The position numbers and the translations under genes are program-made. A stretch of DNA of 64,000 nucleotides, from positions 82,901,784 through 82,965,783 of the forward strand of contig NC_072893.1 in the NCBI RefSeq assembly GCF_027943255.1, written 5' to 3'. The notes beneath the pieces are model-generated. The model saw nothing but the letters and a program-made list of their open reading frames with translations, searched no databases and was not told where the DNA came from. The stretch is from Anastrepha obliqua (taxonomy: Eukaryota; Arthropoda; Insecta; Diptera; Tephritidae). Below are positions 55,947 to 64,000 of this stretch, piece after piece; position 1 is the stretch's first letter; each line of letters begins with the position of its first letter.

Positions 55947-56882
55947 TTATCGAAGACTTTTATTTAAACAAAAAACCCCTAGTCTGGTGTCAAAGAAGTT
56001 GTTGAGCCAGTTTGTAAGGACCTCTTTGTTATCGAAGATGACACCCTTCATATGTTTTGACAGGCAGTGGAAAATATGGTAATCGGTCGGTACCAGGTCC
56101 GGAGAATACGGTGGACGCTAAAGGACTGTCCATTCGAGCTCTTGGAGTGCCCTATAGCGTTGTCGTGAAGGAGTGTAGTTTGACTATGTAGCTGGACACT
56201 ATAGAGCTCCTTGTTGATTGTGACATTCTTTTCGAGCATTTCCCAGTGCACCGTGCCCTCCCAGTCCCACCAAATACATATCATGGTCTTCTTAGGATGA
56301 AGATCCGGCTTGGCTTTGACGCATCTCCTGTAGTCACCCACTCCTTTCCTAGCTTCATTGCTATTGATGTCTAGGCTCCATTTCTTATCTTCCGTGCCGA
56401 TTCGGCACAATAGGCGCTGTTTATAGCCACGCGTTGCTCTATAACGGCGAGATGTTGAGAAGCAATTTGAAGGCGACTTTCTTTGTTTTTTCGTTGAGCT
56501 CGTGAGGCATTCAGGGTCGCAATTTTTCGGGAAATCCCATTGAATGAAGGTGATCGAGAATCGTTTTATGATCGTAGCTCATTTTTTCAGTCAGTTCACG
56601 ACTTGTTTGTCGACCGTTCTCCCTCAGAAGTGATTTGAGATGTTCTTCATCGAACTCAGAAGGACTTCCGCAGCGGGTCGTGGCATCGACGTCAATGCCA
56701 CCATTTTTGAACTTTTCAAACCAATTCCGTGTTATAGACTCGCTTATGATATCTTCTACATACACATTGCAAACGTCCCGGGCTACTTCGGCAGCTTTTT
56801 GACTCCGATGAAAATCAAAGAAGAGCAGGTGTCGAGAATGTTGGTTTTTGCCTTCTGGGTAACTCAGAAATACAATTAACAT
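55947..56882 (-). pseudogene. Mariner transposase (same family as 3.2-kb copy), near-complete
   Basis: Minus strand from 56,882: YVEDIISESITRNWFEKFKN, then GSPSEFDEEHLKSLLRENGR, KMSYDHKTILDHLHSMGFPE (two helix-turn-helix units). A frame break precedes GTEDKKWSLDINSNEARKG (first Asp region), TMICIWWDWEGTVHWEMLEK, LLHDNAIGHSK (second Asp) and a third-Asp block YSPDLVPTDYHIFHCL in the adjacent frame. The stop codon is at 55,947-55,949. Three frames are needed, so it is inactive. The region upstream (56,880-56,980) resembles the leader of the 3.2-kb copy. Confidence 0.8.
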
Positions 56883-56989
56883 GGTTTTGCAGAGCAGAAA
56901 GAGTTCTATCGAACGAATACTTACCCTTTGTCAATCGTTGTAAAATAAAAGAAAAAAATATACAGAAGTGCTTTTTGTAAATCAAATGA

Positions 56990-58119
56990 GAATCCGTAAG
57001 CATCCGTAATCCGAATCTCGTTCAGCACCTTATAAATCTACATAACCTGCTCTAAGATGTCATATCTCTTCCTCATTATTGCATATAAAAACTAAAGAGT
57101 AAAGAAGGGTCTAAGTTTTGACGCAACCGAATTTCATATACCCGGAACGTGGCTTAATCCCAGAGAACTAATGCTATTTTTTATACGCAAATACTAATTC
57201 TTAGTCGATTCGACTAACGTATATTTAACAATGATTTTTTTTTGGTTCCTAGGCACCTATAATAAACACAAGTTTAATATATGTAGTTTAATTTTTATTT
57301 GTTTGAAATATATTTAAATGAAAAGTTTGCCTTTTGTTATTATTTAAAATTTAAAAATTAAGTTTTAAGAAATATTTCGCAAGTAATATTTTTTTGGATT
57401 AGGTGTTACACAATTAAAAAAGCACAAATAAAAAATATATAAAGAAAAATATATAAATAAAACCAAACACATTTAAAAAATATAAAGCGTTTAAAAAATA
57501 ATGCGTTTCTCTTTTGAAGAGCACAGATGCTGTTATTGCACTTCGCACATGTAAATATGAGCAGAATAGGTAACTTCGAAGACTGAAAGTAACATAAATC
57601 TTAATTGTCAGTCGGGTCGACTAACACGAGCTTCATAACTACAAAGCAATAACACTTTCTGCAATGATATTACAGCGTACAACAAAATAACACCAGCAAC
57701 TGAGATTACACGAAATTTGAAAGCGATCGGCAAAACGAGAGCGAAACTATGCTACGAAATATGTAAAAACTATGTTAGTCGAATCGGCTAACATTAGTAC
57801 TTTAGTTTTAAGAGGGGAAATAAATCTCTATATAATTCTCAGCAAGTAAATTTTTTCAGGACAAATAACTAATTTAGATCTTGAAGAATTTAAATTGCCA
57901 TTCATAGTTCTGCAGTGGCTGCAAATTCGAGTGATGTCTCACTTAACCGTACTAAAATCTTCTAATAAAAATACGAACGCTACCTTTCTGTCCTAATTTG
58001 GGCGCGGTATATTTAACTAAGCGAAAAAAATTAAAATTTGTTCAAATAAAACAACTAAAATTCAAATTGATTGGGCAATATTTATTATTTTTGGGTAAAA
58101 CCATTCATTTATTTTTTTA
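56990..58119. other. AT-rich region with repeated palindromes
   Basis: Three related palindromic motifs: ttagtcgattcgactaa (57,201-57,217), cagtcgggtcgactaaca (about 57,609-57,626) and gttagtcgaatcggctaac (57,774-57,792). No gene. Confidence 0.55.
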
Positions 58120-58305
58120 AAGATAATCCCTTTCAAATGGTGGCTGCATCTGCGCCGTAATTCGGCTAACCGTAATTTTTTTCACTCAATTTTGAATGAC
58201 TCGCTGGAGGTCTTCGGTCGGTATATCACGAATAACTTTAGTAATGCTGGCTTCCAATGCCTCAATCGAAGTTGGTTTATACACAAAGCATTTTAACCTT
58301 ACATA
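58120..58305 (-). pseudogene. IS630/Tc1-mariner-type relic, C-terminal part
   Basis: Minus-strand reading from the mariner junction gives RLKCFVYKPTSIEALEASI and then RDIPTEDLQRVIQN, the C-terminal tail of a widespread insect transposase (…KP..I..L...I...I..I....L..VI.N). It is the continuation of the fragment at 59,337-59,720. The adjacent TA at 58,304-58,305 is the mariner target site. Confidence 0.68.
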
Positions 58306-59334
58306 CTACTGTGGGAAAAAAGTAAGGTGAATTTATTTGTCAAAGTTCGCGGGATTAAAATTTCGCTCTAGTTATTTTTTTCATGAGTTGGCAGCACTGT
58401 TAATAACATCTGGTAATATATTTACGCTTGTCTTTACCAAACGACCAAGAGTGCATTTTTCGATTTTTACAATGTCTGATTTGATTGAGCAGAGAAGTGC
58501 CGTCAAATTTTGTTTGCGGAATGAAATTTCGGCTGCGGAAGCGTTTAGCATGCAGAAGGCATTTGGTGATTCGACCATGTCGCAGAAAAATGTTTATAAG
58601 TGGTATAAAGACTTCAAAGAGGGTCGAGAACGTGTACTTGGAGCGCTCCGGACGACCATCGACGTCAACAGATGACCAACACGTCAATAAAGTGAAGGAG
58701 TTAGTGCTCAAAAATCGTCGGTTGCCTGTTAAAGACCTTACTGATATGATCGGAATATCAGAAGGATCTGTGAAAACCATTTGGAAAGACCATTTGACCA
58801 TTTGACCTACGAAAAGTCAAATCTCGTTTGGTACCGAAAACTCTCAATTTCTTGGAAAAAGTCGTCGCGTTGATGTGTGTGAAACAATGCTTTCAGACTA
58901 TCAGGACAAGCTCAAATGCATCATTATGGGAGATGAGACTTAGATTTATGTTTACGACCCTGAAACAATCGACCAATCAAGCGAATATCGTACTCAAGGC
59001 GAGGCCAGACCGAAGAGAGCACGTCAAAGTCGTTCAAAAATAAAGGTTATGATGAAAGTTTTTTTCGATTTTCGTGGTGTGGTGCACTATGAATTCCTTC
59101 CACCTGGCCAAACGCGTTTCGAGTCGATTGAGGAGATAAAAGCTGAATCGAAGAAGGTGTTGATGGCTATACCGGAAATGGACTATTTGGCATGTTTCGG
59201 GGATTGGAAAAATCGTTGGCATAAGTGTATTTCATCGAGAGGGGATTATTTTGAAGGGAATGAAATTGATTTACAAGAATAAATAAAGATTTTTCATTTT
59301 ACAACCAAATTCACCTTACTTTTTGCCCACAGTA
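58306..59334 (+). mobile_element. Mariner inserted in another transposase gene
   Basis: 1,029 bp. Termini CTACTGTGGGAAAAAAGTAA and, reverse-complemented, CTACTGTGGGCAAAAAGTAA, both leading into GGTGAATTT, with TA on each side (58,304-58,305 and 59,335-59,336). Removing the element and one TA restores the reading frame of the host transposase across the junction (…LWVY joined to VRLKC…), which fixes the borders at base resolution. Confidence 0.9.
58472..59282 (+). pseudogene. Mariner transposase, catalytic core deleted
   Basis: Starts MSDLIEQRSAVKFCLRNEIS and WYKDFKEGRER, then shifts frame into YLERSGRPSTSTDDQHVNKV and MIGISEGSVKTIW. After another shift come MGDET (first Asp) and a stop in the following Trp codon. 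FFDFRGVVHYEFLPPGQT then runs straight into RFESIEEIKAESKKVL, skipping the part with the second and third Asp. The end is normal: DWKNRWHKCISSRGDYFEG. The missing piece is about 80 residues. Confidence 0.85.
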
Positions 59335-59336
59335 GT

Positions 59337-59750
59337 ACACCCACAAATAAAAGTCCAAAGATGTGATATCACACGAGCGATGAATTACTCAACGAAACGA
59401 CCGCGCAATAAAACCATTGTTTCACGATGGGGCCGATGACTCCTCCAGCCTATAGGTTGCCTGCAATGGATGTAATGGCTGTTCTTGAATGACTTCGCGT
59501 TGCTCTTCAGTCCAAATATGGAAATTCCGCTTATTGACGTTGCCATTAAGACAGAAATGGCCTCATCGCGATGAAAACTTTTCACAGAGCGTCGATTTTC
59601 GTTGTTGAGGCGTAAGTCTTTGCATGATGAAATGTCAATGAATAGTGAAAAAATTATGGATTTAGTTTGACTGTCGTTACTAATGATCTGCCGAAAAACC
59701 CCCATTGGAAAAAGTACCATCAATTTGATAACTATTTATTTTATTACTGC
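59337..59750 (-). pseudogene. IS630/Tc1-mariner-type relic, central part
   Basis: Minus-strand readings, with frame breaks: FHRDEA (first acidic motif, DEAHF in the family), NVNKRNFHIWTEEQ, EQPLHPLQAT and GVIGPIV, and RSCDITSLDFYLWVY (the LDF Asp is the next catalytic residue). These are the middle and late DDE-domain motifs of an insect transposase distinct from the mariners here. The gene is cut by the mariner at 58,306-59,334. Confidence 0.7.
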
Positions 59751-60509
59751 TTTTACTGATTTCGCAGCCGAACTCGCAGGAACAAAAGGAAGTGGATGTA
59801 AAGCGATTAAAAGATTGTTATATGACAATTAAATCATCCTACTTAAAGCACAAATATGGTATTGAATACGCAATATGTGGGAAAAACCTTTAAACACATA
59901 CGAGTATGCACTCCTAAGATAAATAAGAAAGCCATAATATTTAAAGTGGAAATATTTAACAAAAACAAAAAGTATAGTTAGTTTGTCCCATATTTTGACT
60001 GTTATTCATTGTTGAAAATTTTGGTATAGAATTTTTGAGAGTGCAATATCATCCTTTTTTGCACTGTGAAATAGCGGCAGTGATTTTTAACATTTTTATT
60101 AACTTTTGTTAACTTTTATTCTTTGGGAAGAGTTTTGGATAAACGATTATTTTTATCATTTTTCAATGACACGTCTAAATGTTTATATATTAAAATTCGA
60201 AAAATCAGGCGGAAAATTGAAAATTGCCAAAATTAACTTTTTTCTATAACTTTTGTGTTTGAAGCTGAATTTTTATGAACGATGTTATGTTATTTATCTC
60301 CGAAGTCATATTTTACTAGGGAAGTCTTGTACCCAGACTTGCACCCCCATAATTAAAATTTTATTAAAAAAACCTTAAAAAAGCCTTAAATGCTTTTTCA
60401 GGAAGTATTTAATTAAGTTTATGTCAAAGTTAAATATTTTAATTTTGGTGACATTGCGAAGATAGGAACCATTTTTTTTTTGTTTTCTGCCAATAAATCT
60501 CTACTGCTA
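59751..60509. other. AT-rich spacer
   Basis: No gene recognised. Confidence 0.5.
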
Positions 60510-61100
60510 TATTATATGAATACTATCTGGGTCCCTGGATAAGCTGGCAATGAGAAGAACTGTTCCTAAATCAGTGAGCATCCCCTTGTCCCTGATCAAG
60601 CTCTGCATCATATCGGACTACATCGCGGTAGTCAACAATAAATGGAACGGGAGCCCAGGTCTGGCCGAAAATAAAAGTAAAAGTAAATATTCTAGTCCCT
60701 CATCAGTCCATACCGATGTTTTCACAGTATAGTAAGCAGTTGGCATCACATCCGGACCCTGCCTTATTGGGATAAACGCGAAGTGTATAGGGTTTCATCT
60801 AATTACTTCTGTCGCATTTGCCGAATTGAGGAAGGAAAGGGGGAACGTTGAACACGTCCTCTGCCACAGTCTAAACTTTTACTTCTTTGGCTGTCTGGTA
60901 GACTTAGAGCTGAGAGCCATCCACATTTTCATCGTTTTTTTAGTGTCAAGGAGTGGTTTCACTACATTGGCAGTTAAAGATCGAAACTTAAACCCAAGCA
61001 AGTGGTATTTCAGTGAGCCTTCAGAACTAATTGGGCCCTTCTACACTCTCTTGATGAGTAACTACCACTGTAATCTAACCTTACCCATTCTGTAAATAAG
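60510..61100 (+). mobile_element. LOA/I-like LINE 3' fragment, copy G
   Basis: Plus-strand remnants: TIWVPG.AGNE (RNase H His motif, His codon lost) near 60,510-60,550, and then CRIEEGKGNVEHVLCHSLNF, the Cys/His block, at about 60,820-60,880. It ends taatctaaccttacccattc, a tail like that of other copies. Several stops. Confidence 0.6.
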
Positions 61101-62977
61101 CTTTAAAATTGGGAATGGTTTTTTCAATCCTTTTGTTTCTATGTAGCTCAATGTAAATCCGTTCCTCATACACCAAAATTTTTTGGCAGTATTTTAATTA
61201 CACATACGTTATCTAGGCGATTTGGTCGCCGATATGTTCTATGGTATAAAATATTTACGGGATCTTATCCAGCTAACCTCAATCAAATTAAAACAGTTTC
61301 GCCTTTATCCACTCTAACAGGAGAAAGTATTAGCAAATAGATTAAATTAAAAAAAAAATAAAATAAAATTATATTTTCAAGCAACCCAACCTTACTTAAT
61401 CGGACTCTCACTAAATTCCGCTCTCCTTCTAAAATATACATCTGCATCTGTCCACCCTTTGGCTAATAAAATTAATATACCATTTTGATTGCTTCAGTCG
61501 GTAGTGTGATGCTTACATAATAAGAATATGATTTCATTAATATCCTTAAAGCTGTCATTTAACCTTCGCAATGACCAATTTATAATCCAACTTCAGAATG
61601 TATGATTACCAGTGCTTTTTACGTAGGTAGGCAGTTGCCACTGCAATTGGATTGAGGTTGCACGCAACAGCCATACGGAGAATGTAAGCAAACGCAGGCG
61701 AACTGATATCGTCAGCCGGACATCTTATCAGAGCAATTCCATCTGCATACAATGCAGCAGGAGCAGCAGCAACAGGAGCGACTACAAGTAAATGTATAAC
61801 CACAACGATAATGGCGGAAATGCAACAACTCAGTGTTGACCAGTCCTCGAGGAGTTCACAGAATTGGTGCGTAGGGCATTGGTCAGTCGGCCGGACGGTT
61901 GGTTGGTCGGTAGTATGGCTCATTCAGTCATATAGCAAATCTTAGTAAATCCAATTTGTTGTTACTGCCAACTATTGTTTTTGAACGCTCACTAGTGTTG
62001 TTGTTGTTGCTGCTACAGCGTAGCGCGATGCGTTGCTTTGTATGCCCATAAAATTACCACATCGTAATAATTTCGATACAATCAGCCATTCAAGCCGTCG
62101 AGAATGAGTTAGCACCACAGCGAGTAAGAAGGCGCGGGCTTCGCTGATATACCAGGAGGTTAGAGGTGTTTGCGATGTGTTGCATAAATGTTGTAAATGC
62201 ATTTCGACCGCCCCATGCAACCGCACACCATACACCGTATCTCACTCTCCCCCAACTCCACTTACTCCACTAACCCGCGCGTTTGTCGCTTACACAAACT
62301 TTTAATCTTTCGGCGCTCGCCTTTCCAGTGCACTCCTCGTATGCGCCGCTGCTCCTCCCCCCTACACATTGATGGGGTATTTATGCCAGCGATGAGTGCA
62401 AATTACCACAACTGAGGGGCGTTTTGTGCGCGTCGGCAATCGGCAATAAGCGTTAATGGGTGCAGCAGCTAGCAGTCAGCAGCAGAACAGCAAGAAGAAG
62501 AACAGCAACACACACACACACGTGTGCAATGTTGTTGTTTTTGTGTGTATTGTATTATTAAATGCTACAAACTTAAAGCATTGCGGTATTCGTAAGTTCT
62601 CTACACTTGTTGTTTTTGTTAAATAAAGACGATTATTGCAGAGGTTATTGCTATTGGATTGGTTTTAGTTGCAAAGCGTGGATCCGCGCACGTACCTAAA
62701 TAGATAACATTTACTTGTGTCATTATTAATAATAAATATTGTATTACGAGCGCAGAGTGTTCGGCGCCAATGATGACAACCGCAGATATCATTAAAGTAA
62801 TGCAAATAAACAGCAATAAAGCTTAGTTATGCTCTTATGGTATATTAGCGTCTTATGTGATGGTAAAAACAACATTTAGTGAGAAATCCGCGGAGATGTC
62901 AAATAATGTTACAGAGAGGTCGACTGAAACTTAATTTAAAGGAATTATAAAACGTTCTTATAGTTTTTCTTTATTTA
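61101..62977. other. Non-coding region
   Basis: Unique DNA with GCAACA/CAGCAG-type repeats near 61,750 and 62,480, and an (AC)n repeat at 62,508-62,521. Short frames on both strands, none with a domain. It ends at a TA (62,976-62,977). Confidence 0.55.
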
Positions 62978-64000
62978 TTGGGAGGTTGAATTAGTTTTAA
63001 AGGTTTTTTCGAAGATTTGGGGCTTTATTGTGAAAAAACGGTACAAAGTATTTTATTCGAAGTATTGGCCATCGCTAGCTACAACTTTCGCCCATCTTTC
63101 GGGCAATTTCCGGATGCCGTTTCTCCAAAATTCTGGCCGCTGCTTGGCTATCCATGACTCAACCCATATTTTGGTAGCCTCGTACGAGGAGAACCGCTGG
63201 TCCGCCAAATCGAGACTCATATGCCGGAACAAATGATAATCGGAGGGAGCTATGTCTGGACTATACGGCGGGTGGGGTAACACTTCCCAGCCAAGCGTTC
63301 CAAGGTATTTTTTGACAGGTTGAGCAACATGCGGCCGAGCGTTGTCATGTTGCAAAATAACCTTGTCGTGCCTTTTTACCGTTTCCGGCCGTTTTTCTTT
63401 CAATGCCCGGCTTAAACGCATTAATTGCAGTCGGTAACGATCCCCCGTGATTGTTTCGCCCGGTTGGAGCAGCTCAAAATATACGACGCCGACCTGATCA
63501 CACCAAATGCAGAGCATGATTTTCTTGCCGTGAATATTCTGCTTGGCCGTCGACGTTGATGCGTGGCCGGGCAAACCCCATGATTTTTTGCGTTTTGGGT
63601 TATCGTAGTGGATCCATTTTTCGTCGCCAGTCACCACCCGATGCAAAAAACCCTTCCGATTTTGTCGCTCGATCAGCAATTCGCACGGGACCCAATGTCC
63701 TTGCTTTTGGATCATTCCCATCGCTTTTAGACGCTTGCAAACGGTTGATTTATCAACGCCCAATGATTCAGCAAGCTCTTCTTGGGTTTGGCACGAGTCC
63801 TCGTTTACCAATTCCCCCAATTCCGCGTCCTCGAACTTTTTGGGCTGGCCAAGACGCTCCTTGTCTTCGGTGTGAAAATCACCACTTTTGAATCGTCGAA
63901 ACCAGTACTCACATGTTGAAATCGACGGAGTATGGTCTGGGTAGGCCTCCTGCAGTAATTCACGGGCTTGGGCTGTATTTTTTTCAAATTGAAGCAGAAA
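62978..64000 (-). mobile_element. Mariner with intact reading frame, cut by window edge
   Basis: The right (3') end of the element appears to start at 62,978 after a TA with the likely terminal sequence ttgggaggttgaattagttt. The 5' part of the element lies beyond 64,000, so its partner terminal repeat cannot be seen. Confidence 0.8.
63053..64000 (-). CDS. Mariner transposase, uninterrupted in window (partial)
   Basis: The only transposase here with an unbroken frame. It is open from the window edge (64,000) to a stop at 63,053-63,055, at least 315 codons, against about 345 in the family; the missing N-terminal residues and start lie outside. It has a first helix-turn-helix (EYWFRRFKSGDFHTEDKERL), a second one (SCQTQEELAESLGVDKSTVC), then VTGDEKWIHYDN, VILQHDNARPH and PYSPDIAPSDYHLF. 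These are the three catalytic Asp, with 34 residues between the last two (D,D34D). WVPCEL precedes the catalytic core and it ends WAKVVASDGQYFE. The enzyme would cut and paste its element at TA sites. Intactness suggests recent or current activity. Confidence 0.92.
   Translation of the reverse strand, partial: FLLQFEKNTAQARELLQEAYPDHTPSISTCEYWFRRFKSGDFHTEDKERLGQPKKFEDAELGELVNEDSCQTQEELAESLGVDKSTVCKRLKAMGMIQKQGHWVPCELLIERQNRKGFLHRVVTGDEKWIHYDNPKRKKSWGLPGHASTSTAKQNIHGKKIMLCIWCDQVGVVYFELLQPGETITGDRYRLQLMRLSRALKEKRPETVKRHDKVILQHDNARPHVAQPVKKYLGTLGWEVLPHPPYSPDIAPSDYHLFRHMSLDLADQRFSSYEATKIWVESWIAKQRPEFWRNGIRKLPERWAKVVASDGQYFE

Noticed and set aside
1..64000. CRISPR arrays, operons or bacterial-type signals
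   Set aside because: No regularly spaced identical repeats and no consecutive same-strand coding genes; the window is eukaryotic.

Overview
This window looks like repeat-dense, AT-rich nuclear DNA from an insect, most likely a higher fly. I suspect a tephritid-type genome, but no host gene is present to anchor that. I could not identify a single convincing host protein-coding exon, tRNA or rRNA gene. There is no bacterial-style gene packing, no CRISPR array and no operon. Nearly everything recognisable is a transposable element (TE), mostly broken copies, some of them nested inside each other.

DNA transposons: mariner-type relics lie at about 0.63-1.44, 3.2-3.7, 13.9-14.9, 16.5-17.8, 51.5-52.6, 55.9-57.0 and 58.3-59.3 kb. 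One mariner at the right edge (62,978 to beyond 64,000) keeps an uninterrupted transposase frame with the D,D34D triad. A piggyBac-type element with TTAA target sites (7,678-10,961) contains a complete hAT-type insertion with an 8-bp target duplication. A second piggyBac fragment (38.3 kb), a pogo/Tigger relic (36.7-38.0 kb), a second IS630/Tc1-mariner relic split by a mariner (58.1-59.7 kb), a Helentron-like deletion derivative inserted in a SINE (15.3-16.3 kb) and several MITE-like inverted-repeat elements (40.2, 47.5 and 55.7 kb) complete this set.

Retroelements: there are at least seven fragments of RNase H-bearing non-LTR elements (LOA/I-like), at about 21.0-22.6, 23.2-24.1, 26.7-27.5, 32.2-33.6, 34.1-34.4, 48.5-50.4 and 60.5-61.1 kb. 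The 48.5 kb copy has a clean 17-bp target-site duplication. There are also endonuclease/reverse-transcriptase elements of a second type (6.5-7.2, 29.2-30.3, 42.0-45.1 and 53.4-54.0 kb) and jockey-like C-terminal fragments (2.3-3.0 and 24.4-25.4 kb). A tRNA-derived SINE family with Pol III A and B boxes is present in seven places.

The intervening DNA (for example 18.2-21.0, 27.5-29.2, 30.3-32.2, 35.0-36.7, 45.4-47.4, 54.0-55.7 and 61.1-62.9 kb) has the GCAACA-rich, microsatellite-dotted texture of dipteran intergenic or intronic sequence. The most unusual structures are a near-perfect 130-bp inverted duplication inside a retrotransposon fragment (26,797-27,125), a fold-back element (47,481-47,946), an AT-rich tandem-like array (about 11.5-12.1 kb), the three nested-insertion loci, and a short conserved block repeated at 12.2, 18.2 and 52.8 kb.
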